Below, piece after piece: positions 23,233 to 31,414 of a stretch of 64,000 nt of DNA. Each line of letters starts with the position of its first letter. Within the stretch, counting starts at the first letter, position 1. The notes beneath the pieces were generated by a model. That model saw nothing but the letters and a program-made list of their open reading frames with translations. It made no database searches and was not told where the DNA came from. This DNA is from Sphingomonas beigongshangi (GTDB lineage: Bacteria; Pseudomonadota; Alphaproteobacteria; Sphingomonadales; Sphingomonadaceae). The position numbers and the translations under genes are program-made. The stretch spans positions 124,001-188,000 of the forward strand of contig NZ_JADHDT010000004.1 in assembly GCF_016820445.1 (NCBI RefSeq). The letters run 5' to 3'.

Positions 23233-24062
23233 TCGATCGGGACGGTCAGGGGATCCGGCGCCGGCCGGTACGACGGCTGCGCGCACCCGCCGGCGGGCTG
23301 CCGCTCCGCGCGGTCGCGCCGAACGCCGTGACCGCCCTGGCACTTTGCTCCGGTCTCAGCGGTGTCCGCTTCGCGATCGGCGGCGAATGGCAGAGCGCGG
23401 TGACGATGATCATGATCGCCGGCGTGCTGGACGGGATCGACGGCCGGATCGCCCGATTGCTGCGCGGCGAAAGCCGCTTCGGCGCCGAACTGGACTCCCT
23501 GTCGGATGCCATCTCCTTCGGCGTCGCGCCCGCGCTGATCCTCTATCTGTGGTCCTTGGCCGCTGTCCCGCGTCTCGGCTGGATCTGCGCATTGGTCTTC
23601 GCCGTCTTCTGCGCGCTGCGTCTTGCGCGCTTCAACGCCAGGATCGACCTCGACGAGCAACCGCACAAGTCGGCTGGCTTCCTGACCGGTATCCCCGCGC
23701 CGGCCGGTGCCGCGCTGGCGATGGTGCCGCTCTATTTCTGGTTCTGGACCGACGAGCCGATCTTCGCGTCTCCCAAGCTCGTCGGCCCCTGGGTCGCGTT
23801 CATCGCATTGCTGATGGTGTCGAGCGTCGCCACCTTCTCGTGGAGCTCGTTCCGCCTCCGTCGCACCGTCCGTTTCGAGGCTCTGGCCGGCGTCGTCCTG
23901 CTGGGGGCGGCACTGGTGTCGATGCCGTGGCACACATTGTGCGTCTTGTGCCTCGGCTATCTGGCGACCATCCCGTTCAGCATCGCCAGCTATGCGCGGA
24001 TCAAGCGGCTGCGCGCGACGGCTGCGCAGGCGACGGAGTCGAGCCCGACGCCCAGCGCCTGA
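23229..24062 (+). CDS. pssA: CDP-diacylglycerol--serine O-phosphatidyltransferase
   Basis: A 277-residue integral membrane enzyme that makes phosphatidylserine from CDP-diacylglycerol and serine. The CDP-alcohol phosphotransferase signature DG-x2-AR-x8-G-x3-D-x3-D is complete near residues 68-90 ([19 protein letters not shown], then SLSD). About eight membrane segments are visible. The start is GTG at 23229 inside the psd stop (GTGA). cdsA, which makes its CDP-diacylglycerol substrate, is at 31.4 kb. Its last 62 bases overlap the convergent small membrane protein gene at 24001-24237. Confidence 0.96.
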   Translation: MIDRDGQGIRRRPVRRLRAPAGGLPLRAVAPNAVTALALCSGLSGVRFAIGGEWQSAVTMIMIAGVLDGIDGRIARLLRGESRFGAELDSLSDAISFGVAPALILYLWSLAAVPRLGWICALVFAVFCALRLARFNARIDLDEQPHKSAGFLTGIPAPAGAALAMVPLYFWFWTDEPIFASPKLVGPWVAFIALLMVSSVATFSWSSFRLRRTVRFEALAGVVLLGAALVSMPWHTLCVLCLGYLATIPFSIASYARIKRLRATAAQATESSPTPSA

Positions 24063-24237
24063 CCGCGATCCGCCGCTCGACGGAAGCGATATGCGCCAGC
24101 GGCGTGAATGCGGGTTCGACATGGCCGTCCATCATACGGACGATGCGGCGCCATTGCGGTGCCACGGTCGCGACGATCACGCCGATGGAGAGCGCCAACG
24201 CGCCTGCAAAAATCAGAATGCTCACCATTGCAACCAT
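24001..24237 (-). CDS. Small single-pass membrane protein under LexA-type control, unknown function
   Basis: A 78-residue protein with one hydrophobic helix at residues 4-26 (MVSILIFAGALALSIGVIVA) and a basic C-terminal part rich in Arg ([20 protein letters not shown]), predicting N-out/C-in topology by the positive-inside rule. GGAGG five bases before the ATG gives a strong ribosome binding site. A longer form from ATG 24327 (108 residues) is possible but has a weaker site. Upstream lie a TTGACA promoter containing a GAAC-N7-GAAC box, a second such box, a CtrA-type site and a DnaA box. I infer an SOS-induced regulator, perhaps of division; the family is unnamed. Its end overlaps pssA by 62 bases. 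Confidence 0.65.
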   Translation of the reverse strand: MVAMVSILIFAGALALSIGVIVATVAPQWRRIVRMMDGHVEPAFTPLAHIASVERRIAVRRWASGSTPSPAQPSRAAA

Positions 24238-24263
24238 GTCCGCCTCCCTGGCGCGAACTTTTC

Positions 24264-24272
24264 TGTGGATAA
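24264..24272 (-). promoter_or_regulatory. Perfect DnaA-box sequence
   Basis: TGTGGATAA on the plus strand is the exact complement of the consensus DnaA box TTATCCACA. It lies 27 bases upstream of the ATG of the small membrane protein and six bases from the CtrA-type site. A single box does not indicate an origin. Confidence 0.5.
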
Positions 24273-24278
24273 GTCCGC

Positions 24279-24294
24279 TTAACCGTTCATTAAC
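24279..24294 (+). promoter_or_regulatory. CtrA-type binding site (TTAA-N7-TTAAC)
   Basis: TTAA at 24279-24282 and TTAAC at 24290-24294 are separated by exactly seven bases, the full consensus for the alphaproteobacterial cell-cycle regulator CtrA. It is 42 bases upstream of the small membrane protein start. Confidence 0.5.
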
Positions 24295-24327
24295 CCTTCG
24301 GTTCCGCCCACCAGACCGGAAAACCAT

Positions 24328-24354
24328 GATTTCTCAGCAATTTTGCTGAAAATC
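24328..24354. repeat. A+T-rich palindrome in the leader of the small membrane protein gene
   Basis: GATTT-C-TCAGCAA (24328-24340) pairs with TTGCTGA-AAATC (24343-24354) around TT, with one bulged C, giving 12 base pairs. It touches the alternative ATG at 24327 and lies between the second LexA-type box and the CtrA-type site. It could be a dimeric regulator site or an RNA hairpin. Confidence 0.5.
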
Positions 24355-24356
24355 AC

Positions 24357-24371
24357 GTTCTGTTCCGGTTC
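24357..24371 (-). promoter_or_regulatory. LexA-type box 2 (GAAC-N7-GAAC)
   Basis: GTTC at 24357-24360 and 24368-24371 on the plus strand, seven bases apart, with another GTTC between them at 24362-24365. It falls about 14-28 bases downstream of the predicted leftward transcription start, where a bound repressor would block elongation. Confidence 0.6.
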
Positions 24372-24391
24372 TTGGTCACTGTACGAACCCT

Positions 24392-24420
24392 TTATGTTCC
24401 ATTTACGTTCCTGCTGTCAA
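24392..24420 (-). promoter_or_regulatory. Leftward promoter with LexA-type operator inside
   Basis: Read leftward: consensus TTGACA (-35, 24415-24420), 17-base spacer, ACATAA (-10, 24392-24397). The spacer and -10 hold GAAC-GTAAATG-GAAC (24396-24410), the alphaproteobacterial SOS box. This placement, operator between -35 and -10, is the classic LexA-repressed arrangement. The predicted start is near 24385, reading toward the small membrane protein gene. Confidence 0.65.
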
Positions 24421-24423
24421 GCG

Positions 24424-24452
24424 TTGCATTATTCGCGCCTGTCGTCTAAGAG
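24424..24452 (+). promoter_or_regulatory. Probable promoter of rpsB-tsf
   Basis: TTGCAT (-35, 24424-24429), 17-base spacer, TAAGAG (-10, 24447-24452), start near 24459. Its -35 is only three bases from the -35 of the divergent leftward promoter, so the two promoters are back to back. Confidence 0.45.
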
Positions 24453-24472
24453 CGCCCCTCTCAACCCCGCAT

Positions 24473-24527
24473 GGGAAGCAACATAGCCCGGTGCGTCGGC
24501 CGTCAGGTCGCACGTCATCCGCTTCCC
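24473..24527 (+). promoter_or_regulatory. Structured leader of rpsB mRNA
   Basis: GGGAAGC (24473-24479) can pair with GCTTCCC (24521-24527), enclosing GTGCG (24491-24495) paired with CGCAC (24509-24513). The nested structure ends 15 bases before the AAGGAG ribosome binding site (24542-24547). In other bacteria S2 represses its own mRNA through leader structures; a similar role here is inferred. Confidence 0.45.
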
Positions 24528-24555
24528 AGAGGCTCAACCGGAAGGAGTTATCCCT

Positions 24556-25368
24556 ATGGCGGCACCCGTCGTCACCATGCAGCAGCTGATCGAAACCGGC
24601 GCGCACTTCGGCCACCAGACGCACCGCTGGAACCCGAAGATGAAGCCGTATCTGTTCGGCGATCGCAACGGCGTCCACATCATCGACCTCTCGCAGACCG
24701 TGCCGCTCTTCGCGCGCGCGCTCGAGTTCGTTTCGTCCACCGTCGCGGCCGGCGGTAAGGTGTTGTTCGTCGGCACCAAGCGCCAGGCGCAGGAAGCCGT
24801 CGCCGATGCGGCGCGCCGTTCGGGCCAGCATTTCGTCAACCACCGCTGGCTGGGCGGCATGCTCACCAACTGGAAGACGATCAGCAACTCGATCAAGCGT
24901 CTGAAGGCACTGGAAGAGCAGCTGTCGGGCGACACGCACGGCCTGACCAAGAAGGAAGTGCTGCAGCTGACCCGCGAGCGCGACAAGCTCGAGCTGTCGC
25001 TGGGCGGCATCCGCGACATGGGCGGCGTTCCCGACGTCATGTTCGTGATCGACGCCAACAAGGAAGAGCTGGCGATCAAGGAAGCGAACACGCTGGGTAT
25101 CCCGGTGGTCGCCATCCTCGACTCGAATGTGTCGCCGGACGGCATCGCCTTCCCGGTGCCGGCGAACGACGACGCAAGCCGTGCCATCCGCCTGTATTGT
25201 GAGGCGATCGCCATCGCCGCCACGCGTGGCAACGTCGAGCAGCAGCAGCGTCGCGGCGTTGATCTGGGCGCGATGGAAGAGGCGCCGGTCGAGGAAGTGG
25301 TGTCGGTCGAGCCTGCGTCCGAGTCGGCCAGCGCCGAGGCGGAGGCCGAGCGTCAGATCGACGCCTGA
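24556..25368 (+). CDS. rpsB: 30S ribosomal protein uS2
   Basis: A 270-residue small-subunit protein that joins the 30S late and helps bind S1. Conserved segments are [53 protein letters not shown] and [15 protein letters not shown]. The C-terminal tail is acidic ([25 protein letters not shown]), longer than the E. coli protein. AAGGAG lies eight bases before the ATG. It forms the usual pair with tsf, 96 bases downstream. The leader is structured, and its promoter is back to back with a LexA-type promoter. Confidence 0.98.
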   Translation: MAAPVVTMQQLIETGAHFGHQTHRWNPKMKPYLFGDRNGVHIIDLSQTVPLFARALEFVSSTVAAGGKVLFVGTKRQAQEAVADAARRSGQHFVNHRWLGGMLTNWKTISNSIKRLKALEEQLSGDTHGLTKKEVLQLTRERDKLELSLGGIRDMGGVPDVMFVIDANKEELAIKEANTLGIPVVAILDSNVSPDGIAFPVPANDDASRAIRLYCEAIAIAATRGNVEQQQRRGVDLGAMEEAPVEEVVSVEPASESASAEAEAERQIDA

Positions 25369-25464
25369 GCCCGCGCAAGCGTCATCGAACTTTCATGCGG
25401 GCGGGGCAGGGCGGGTGGCGCTCCGCCCCGCCCGCAACCACATTCGAACGTAGAGGATAGTATA

Positions 25465-26406
25465 ATGGCCGATATCACCGCAGCGATGGTCAAGGACCTG
25501 CGCGACAAGAGCGGCGCGGGCATGATGGACTGCAAGAAGGCGCTGAACGAGACCGGCGGCGACATGGACGCCGCACTCGACTGGCTGCGCACCAAGGGCC
25601 TCGCCGCCGCGCAGAAGAAGTCGAGCCGTACTGCTGCCGAGGGTCTGGTCGGCGTCGCCGTTGCCGGCACCAAGGGCGCGGTCGTCGAGGTGAACTCGGA
25701 GACCGACTTCGTCGCGAAGAACGACCAGTTCCAGCAGTTCGTCCGCGACGTCGTGCAGATCGCGCTCGCCAGCCCGAACGGCGGCGACATCGAGGCGCTG
25801 AAGGGCGAGGCGATGCCGTCGGGCGGTACCGTCGCCGACGTGCTGACCAACAATGTCGCGACTATCGGCGAGCACCAGACGCTGCGCCGCGCGAAGCGCC
25901 TCGAAGTGTCGAAGGGCGCGATCGTGAGCTACGTGCACAATCAGCAGGCGCCGGGCCTCGGCAAGATCGGCGTTCTGGTCGCCCTCGAGTCGGAAGCGAA
26001 CGACGAGGCGCTGCAGGCACTCGGCAAGCAGCTGGCGATGCACATCGCCGCAGCGTTCCCGAAGGCGCTGAACGAGGACGACCTCGACGAGGCCGAAATC
26101 GAGCGCGAGCGCGCGATCGCCACCGAAAAGGCCGGCGAGAGCGGCAAGCCGGCAGACATCATCGCCAAGATGGTGGAAGGCTCGATCGCCAAGTACCGCA
26201 AGGAGCACGCGCTCGTGAGCCAGCTGTTCGTGATGGACGGTAAGACCAAGATCAGCGACGTCGTCGCCAAGGCCGGCAAGGACGCCGGCGCGGAGATCAA
26301 GCTGGTCGATTACGTCCGGTTCCAGCTGGGCGAGGGCATCGAGAAGGAAGCGTCGGACTTCGCCGCCGAAGTCGCCGCAGCCTCGGGCGTGCCGCAGAAG
26401 CAGTAA
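25465..26406 (+). CDS. tsf: Translation elongation factor Ts
   Basis: A 313-residue nucleotide exchange factor that releases GDP from EF-Tu. It begins with the UBA-like domain ([26 protein letters not shown]), then the hallmark [15 protein letters not shown]. The dimerisation domains include a SYVHNQ-like segment and [13 protein letters not shown] near the C-terminus. GAGGA precedes the ATG by seven bases. A strong terminator 20 bases after the stop closes the rpsB-tsf unit. Confidence 0.98.
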   Translation: MADITAAMVKDLRDKSGAGMMDCKKALNETGGDMDAALDWLRTKGLAAAQKKSSRTAAEGLVGVAVAGTKGAVVEVNSETDFVAKNDQFQQFVRDVVQIALASPNGGDIEALKGEAMPSGGTVADVLTNNVATIGEHQTLRRAKRLEVSKGAIVSYVHNQQAPGLGKIGVLVALESEANDEALQALGKQLAMHIAAAFPKALNEDDLDEAEIERERAIATEKAGESGKPADIIAKMVEGSIAKYRKEHALVSQLFVMDGKTKISDVVAKAGKDAGAEIKLVDYVRFQLGEGIEKEASDFAAEVAAASGVPQKQ

Positions 26407-26761
26407 GCCGATAAGGCCGTTTCGAAGGGGCGTCGTCCGCGAGGACGGCGCCCCTTTTTCGTGCCGATACCCGCCGCAGGCAAAGGCGGGCCAGCGTCCG
26501 GATCGGCGAGATGCCAGCATTGGCCGATCCCGCCATGCAGACGATGCGTTTCGGCACCGCCAGGCGGAGACGCTCGGCGTTCCTCCCGGAAGCGGTGCAC
26601 GCGCTTGTCGTGGCTGTGCCGTCCCTCGTCGCCATTCGCTCGATGCTTGGAATGGCGAGGCCGCTCCGACGCGAACAACGGGTGCAATACAGCCGTAACG
26701 GAACGGTCACCGCGCTGTCCCGCTGCCCCCTTACCGCCGCGACGGACCTTTTGAGGGGGAA
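26407..26761. other. Intergenic region tsf to TonB receptor
   Basis: These 355 bases hold the tsf terminator, then a small inverted repeat CCCGCC..GGCGGG (26470-26490), and otherwise no gene I can support. Short frames across 26461-26765 on both strands have no ribosome binding site or family resemblance. GGGGGAA just before the ATG at 26762 is the receptor's ribosome binding site. No clear promoter or iron/sugar regulator operator was recognised. Confidence 0.55.
26427..26459 (+). terminator. Rho-independent terminator after tsf
   Basis: GGGGCGTCGTCC (26427-26438) pairs with GGACGGCGCCCC (26443-26454), 12 pairs with one G.T, GCGA loop, followed by TTTTT. Confidence 0.9.
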
Positions 26762-29176
26762 ATGAACGTGTTGACGAAGTTCGCGCTGCTCGCCGGTGTT
26801 GCGGCCTTGTGCCTGTCCGCGCCCGCCACCGCTCAGGAGGCCGCGCCCGGCGGGCCGGTGGTGGCCGCTCAGGCTGCCGTCGACCAGACGGGCGGACAGG
26901 ACAATAGTGATATCGTCGTCCTCGGCTTTGGCGAAAGCCGCCAGGTGCAGACGGTTTCGGCGATCGACATGGAGCGGCTCACGCCCGGCACGTCCCCGCT
27001 CAAGGCCATCGCCAAGCTGCCCGGCGTCAATTTCCAGTCCGCCGATGCCTTTGGCGCCTATGAATGGTCCACCCGCATCAGCCTGCGTGGCTTCAATCAG
27101 AACCAGCTCGGCTTCACGCTCGACGGCGTGCCGCTGGGCGATATGTCCTATGGCAACGTGAACGGTCTGCACATCAGCCGCGCGATCATCTCGGAGAATC
27201 TCGCGAGCACGACGGTGGCTCAGGGTGCGGGCGCGCTCGGCACCGCTTCGACCAGCAATCTCGGCGGCACGATCCAGTTCGCCAGCCGCCGGCCCTCCGA
27301 CGCGATCGGTCTCGCTGCTTCTGGCACATATGGCAGCGACAACACCTGGCGCGGGTTCGCCCGGCTGGACACGGGCGACCTCGGCGGCGGCCTGAAGGGC
27401 TACGTCAGCTACGGTTATCTCAGCACCGACAAATGGAAGGGCTTCGGCGTGCAGCGCCAGCACCAGGTCAATGCCAAGCTCGAGGAGGACCTGGGGGAAC
27501 GCGGCAGCATTACCGCCTTCGTCAACTATTCCGACCGGCGCGAGAACGACTATCAGGATCTGAGCTACGACATCATCAGCCGGCGCGGCCTGCGCGACGA
27601 CAACATCACGGATAATTACGCGCTCGCGCTGCAGATCGCGCGGGTCTACCAGAATCAGGTCGCGCTGGCGGCCTATCAGGCGGCGAACAAGGGCTCTGCC
27701 GCCGGCTTCGTCGCTCCCTGGACGGGGGCGGGCTTCGCCCTGCCGACGGGCTTCGGGACGGTCGACGATGCCTATTACGATGCGGCGGGTCTTCGCCGCG
27801 ACTGGCTGGGCGGCGTCACCTTCGACGGCAAGCTGACCGATGCGCTCTCCATCGTCTCGACGACCTATTACCACCATAACAAGGGGCAGGGGTCGTGGAT
27901 CACGCCTTATTCGCCGACGCCGGCGGGTGCGATTGGCGGTGCCGGACAGCCGCTTCCACTCGCCTCCAGCGCCGCATATGGTTATGCCTCCCCGCTCGGT
28001 TTCCGTACGACGGAATATAGTATCGATCGCGGCGGCAACCTGACCCGCCTGACGCTGGATACGGGTGCCAACCAGCTGCAGGTCGGCGGCTGGTACGAGA
28101 GCAACAGCTTCACGCAGGCGCGCCGCTTCTACGGCATGTCCAACACGGCCCCCGATCGCAACGCGCGCGACTTCCAGTCCAATCCGTATTTCACCCAATG
28201 GAACGGAAAATACGACACCGAGACGCTGCAATATTTCGTTGCCGATACGCTCAGGCTGGGCACGCTGACGCTGAACGGCGGTTGGAAGGGCATGCGGGTC
28301 AAGAATCAGGCGAACCTGCTGACGGGGACGCTGGTCAACGGCAGAATCAAGGCCGAGGACTGGTTCCTGCCACAGGTCGGCGCAGTGTTCGGGCTGGGCA
28401 ACGGCGCGGAGATTTTCGCCAGCTATACCGAGAATATGCGTGCCTTCGTGTCATCGGCGACGACCGGGCCGTTCGCCACGACGCAGGCCGGCTTCAATGC
28501 CATCTCTAATACGCTGAAGCCCGAGACATCCAAGACGATCGAGGGCGGCGCGCGCCTTCGAAGCGGCGGCCTGCAGCTATCGGTGGCCGGCTATTACATC
28601 GACTTCTCGAACCGGCTGCTGTCCTTCTCGAACGGGGCGGGCATCATCGGCAACCCGCCGACGCTCAACAACGCCGGCAGCGTGCACAGCTATGGCGCGG
28701 AGCTGTCCGCCTATTACCGGATCGTCCGGCCGCTCAGCCTGTTCGCCAGCTATTCGTACAACAAGGCGACCTACGAGGACGATGTGCGCAACGCGGCGGG
28801 AACTGTGCTCACCGCCACTGCGGGCAAGACCGTAGTGGATACGCCGGAGCATATGGCGAAGGGCGAGATTGTCTATGACGACGGCGCTGTCTTCGCGCGC
28901 GCGGGCGCCGATTACATGTCGAAACGCTACTTCACCTATCTCAACGACCAGTCGGTCGGCGGGCGGGTCCTGGTGGATGCGAGCATCGGCTACCGGTTCG
29001 GCGCGGGCGGCGGCGTCCTGCGCGGCTTCGCGATCGAGGGTAGCGTGACCAATCTCACCGACAAGAAGTATGTCTCGACGATCGGTTCGAACGGCTACAC
29101 GGCGAGCGGCGACAATCAGACCTTGCTCGCCGGCGCGCCGCGGCAGTTCTTCGTGACGCTGCGCACGGGCTTCTGA
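26762..29176 (+). CDS. TonB-dependent outer membrane receptor
   Basis: An 804-residue outer membrane transporter. It has a Sec signal (MNVLTKFALLAGVAALCLSAPATAQ), an N-terminal plug domain (about residues 50-180, with IDMERLTPGTSPLKAIAKLPGVN, ISLRGFNQNQLGFTLDGVPLGD and the SNLGGTIQF strand) and a beta-barrel of about 22 strands ending in the terminal-aromatic signature FFVTLRTGF. A candidate TonB box is DIVVLGF near residue 44. The substrate is unknown; no transporter, hydrolase or anti-sigma gene is adjacent. It sits between tsf and pyrH, splitting a cluster that is contiguous in many bacteria. Confidence 0.93.
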   Translation: MNVLTKFALLAGVAALCLSAPATAQEAAPGGPVVAAQAAVDQTGGQDNSDIVVLGFGESRQVQTVSAIDMERLTPGTSPLKAIAKLPGVNFQSADAFGAYEWSTRISLRGFNQNQLGFTLDGVPLGDMSYGNVNGLHISRAIISENLASTTVAQGAGALGTASTSNLGGTIQFASRRPSDAIGLAASGTYGSDNTWRGFARLDTGDLGGGLKGYVSYGYLSTDKWKGFGVQRQHQVNAKLEEDLGERGSITAFVNYSDRRENDYQDLSYDIISRRGLRDDNITDNYALALQIARVYQNQVALAAYQAANKGSAAGFVAPWTGAGFALPTGFGTVDDAYYDAAGLRRDWLGGVTFDGKLTDALSIVSTTYYHHNKGQGSWITPYSPTPAGAIGGAGQPLPLASSAAYGYASPLGFRTTEYSIDRGGNLTRLTLDTGANQLQVGGWYESNSFTQARRFYGMSNTAPDRNARDFQSNPYFTQWNGKYDTETLQYFVADTLRLGTLTLNGGWKGMRVKNQANLLTGTLVNGRIKAEDWFLPQVGAVFGLGNGAEIFASYTENMRAFVSSATTGPFATTQAGFNAISNTLKPETSKTIEGGARLRSGGLQLSVAGYYIDFSNRLLSFSNGAGIIGNPPTLNNAGSVHSYGAELSAYYRIVRPLSLFASYSYNKATYEDDVRNAAGTVLTATAGKTVVDTPEHMAKGEIVYDDGAVFARAGADYMSKRYFTYLNDQSVGGRVLVDASIGYRFGAGGGVLRGFAIEGSVTNLTDKKYVSTIGSNGYTASGDNQTLLAGAPRQFFVTLRTGF

Positions 29177-29185
29177 CCGCGCATC

Positions 29186-29213
29186 GCCCCTCCCGGCAGC
29201 GGGAGGGGCTTCT
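29186..29213 (+). terminator. Probable terminator after TonB receptor
   Basis: GCCCCTCCCG (29186-29195) pairs perfectly with CGGGAGGGGC (29200-29209) around GCAG, followed by a weak TTCT. It separates the receptor from the pyrH operon. Confidence 0.65.
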
Positions 29214-29310
29214 GCACCGAAAGCTCACAGGACGGCGGCGCGTCGAGGTTGCTCCCGCGCCGCTGTCCGCCTAAGGTCCGCGCCGCTTTCCCCATAACCC
29301 CAAGGACCTC

Positions 29311-30042
29311 ATGAGCCCCGCGCCGCGCTTCAAACGCATCTTGTTGAAATTGTCCGGCGAAGTGCTGATGGGCGACGGCGGCGGTCTCGCGATCGATCCC
29401 GCCGTCACCGCGCGCGTCGCCGCGGAGATCGCCGACGTGAAGGCGCAGGGGTTCGAACTCTGCATCGTCGTCGGCGGCGGCAACATCTTCCGCGGCATCT
29501 CCGGTGCGGCGCGCGGCATGGAGCGCGCGACGGGCGATTACATGGGCATGCTCGCGACCGTGATGAATGCGCTCGCGGTGCAGAATGCGCTCGAGCAGAT
29601 CGGCGTCGAGACGCGCGTCCAGTCCGCGATCCCCATGTCGTCGGTGTGCGAGCCCTTCATCCGACGCCGTGCGATGCGCCATCTGGAAAAGGGGCGCGTG
29701 GTGATCTTCGCCGCCGGCGTCGGTTCCCCCTTCTTCACCACGGATTCGGGCGCCGCGCTGCGCGCCGCCGAGATGAACTGCGACGCGCTGTTCAAGGGGA
29801 CGAGCGTCGACGGCGTCTATGACGCCGATCCGAAGAAGGACCCGAACGCCAAGCGCTACGCCACCGTCAGCTACGACACGGTGCTGGCCCACAACCTCAA
29901 GGTCATGGACGCGAGCGCCGTGGCCCTGTGTCGCGATTCGAACATTCCGATCGTCGTCTTCAACATCCGAGAGCATGGCAATTTCGCCGCCGTGCTGCAC
30001 GGCGAGGGCGTGTCGACGGTCGTCCAGAAGGAAACGGAGTAA
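29311..30042 (+). CDS. pyrH: UMP kinase
   Basis: A 243-residue bacterial UMP kinase (amino-acid-kinase fold) converting UMP to UDP for pyrimidine nucleotide synthesis. It starts with [15 protein letters not shown] (phosphate-binding) and has [10 protein letters not shown], the [17 protein letters not shown] helix, and [25 protein letters not shown] C-terminal nucleotide-binding segments. AAGGA lies four bases before the ATG. It opens a tightly packed operon; frr begins three bases after the stop. Confidence 0.98.
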   Translation: MSPAPRFKRILLKLSGEVLMGDGGGLAIDPAVTARVAAEIADVKAQGFELCIVVGGGNIFRGISGAARGMERATGDYMGMLATVMNALAVQNALEQIGVETRVQSAIPMSSVCEPFIRRRAMRHLEKGRVVIFAAGVGSPFFTTDSGAALRAAEMNCDALFKGTSVDGVYDADPKKDPNAKRYATVSYDTVLAHNLKVMDASAVALCRDSNIPIVVFNIREHGNFAAVLHGEGVSTVVQKETE

Positions 30043-30045
30043 CCC

Positions 30046-30603
30046 ATGGCCGCCTACGACAAGTCCGATCTCGAGCGCCGCATGGCCGGCGCGGTCGAAT
30101 CGCTCAAGCATGACCTGAACGGCCTTCGCACCGGGCGCGCATCTACCGCGCTGCTCGATCCGGTGACGGTCGAGGTGTACGGCAGCCACATGCCGCTCAA
30201 TCAGGTCGCGACCGTCTCTGCGCCGGAGCCGCGGATGCTGTCGGTGCAGGTGTGGGACAAGTCCAACGTCGGCCCGGTCGAGAAGGCGATCCGCTCCGCG
30301 GGCCTCGGCCTCAACCCGATCAACGACGGCCAGACGCTGCGCCTGCCGATTCCCGATCTGACCGAGGAGCGTCGCAAGGAGCTGGCGAAGCTGGCGGGCA
30401 AATATGCGGAAGGGGCGCGCATCGCGGTGCGCAACGTCCGCCGCGACGGCATGGACAGCCTGAAGACCGACGAGAAGAAGGGCGTGTTCAGCGAGGACGA
30501 GCGCAAGCGCCACGAGGCGGAGGTGCAGAAGCTGACCGACGCGACCATCGCCGATGTCGACGCGGCGGCGGCGGCCAAGGAAAAGGAAATCCTGGGCAAG
30601 TGA
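30046..30603 (+). CDS. frr: Ribosome recycling factor
   Basis: A 185-residue factor that with EF-G splits post-termination ribosomes. Family features are the three-helix bundle start ([26 protein letters not shown]), the beta domain with [27 protein letters not shown], and [24 protein letters not shown]. Length is the family norm. It lies three bases behind pyrH and 73 bases before uppS. Confidence 0.98.
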   Translation: MAAYDKSDLERRMAGAVESLKHDLNGLRTGRASTALLDPVTVEVYGSHMPLNQVATVSAPEPRMLSVQVWDKSNVGPVEKAIRSAGLGLNPINDGQTLRLPIPDLTEERRKELAKLAGKYAEGARIAVRNVRRDGMDSLKTDEKKGVFSEDERKRHEAEVQKLTDATIADVDAAAAAKEKEILGK

Positions 30604-30676
30604 CGCGCGAACGGCACTTGCTGTCGGGCGCATGCCGGGGGCGTGCGCTGCGTCTCGCTCCCTGCGGAGCGTCGGC

Positions 30677-31414
30677 ATGAGCAGCGCGCCCCTTCTGTCC
30701 GCCGTGCCCGAGACCGGTCCCGTCCCGCGCCATGTCGCGATCATCATGGACGGCAACGGACGGTGGGCGAAAGCGCGGCATCTGCCGCGCGTCGCCGGGC
30801 ACAAGGCCGGCGTGGAGGCGGTGCGCCGCGTCACCCGCGCCGCGCGCGCGATGGGGATCGAGGCGCTGACGCTCTACGCCTTCTCGTCCGAAAACTGGCG
30901 CCGCCCGGAAGAGGAGGTCGGCGCGCTGATGGGATTGCTGCGCCTGTTCATCCGCTCCGATCTGGCGGAACTGGTCGCGGAAAACGTCCGGCTGCGGATC
31001 ATCGGCGACTATCGCCGCTTCGCGCCCGACCTGGTCGCCATGGTCGACGACGCGGTCGCGCGTACCGCCGCCAACACCGGCCCCGTCCTGGCGATCGCGC
31101 TCAACTACGGGTCGCAGGCGGAACTCGTCGCCGCGACGCGACGCCTGGCGGCGCGCGCGGCGGCCGGCGAGATCGATCCCGCCGCGATCGGCCCGGCGGA
31201 TATCGAGGCGGAGCTGGACACCGCGGACCTGCCGCCGCTCGACCTCGTCATCCGATCGTCGGGGGAGCAGCGGCTGTCCAATTTCCTGCTGTGGCAGGCG
31301 GCCTATGCCGAATTGCTGTTCGTCGACACGCTCTGGCCGGATTTCGACGCTGAAAGCCTTGCAGAGGCGGTGGCGGCATTCGGTCGGCGCCAGCGGCGTT
31401 ACGGCGGCCTGTGA
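30677..31414 (+). CDS. uppS: Isoprenyl transferase (undecaprenyl diphosphate synthase)
   Basis: A 245-residue cis-prenyltransferase that extends farnesyl diphosphate to undecaprenyl diphosphate, the lipid carrier for peptidoglycan and surface polysaccharides. Motifs: HVAIIMDGNGRWAKAR (substrate-binding Asp), LTLYAFSSENWRRP, and the C-terminal LDLVIRSSGEQRLSNFLLWQAAYAEL. The start at 30677 gives MSSAPLL and is preceded by GGAG. Its stop overlaps the GTG of cdsA by four bases. Confidence 0.97.
   Translation: MSSAPLLSAVPETGPVPRHVAIIMDGNGRWAKARHLPRVAGHKAGVEAVRRVTRAARAMGIEALTLYAFSSENWRRPEEEVGALMGLLRLFIRSDLAELVAENVRLRIIGDYRRFAPDLVAMVDDAVARTAANTGPVLAIALNYGSQAELVAATRRLAARAAAGEIDPAAIGPADIEAELDTADLPPLDLVIRSSGEQRLSNFLLWQAAYAELLFVDTLWPDFDAESLAEAVAAFGRRQRRYGGL

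Noticed and set aside
24264..24294. A chromosomal replication origin at the DnaA box
   Set aside because: Only one DnaA box, no A+T-rich unwinding run with clustered boxes, and no dnaA, hemE or parAB nearby.
26511..26765. A short gene before the TonB receptor
   Set aside because: The 84-codon frame has no ribosome binding site or recognisable composition, and it ends inside the receptor's start region.
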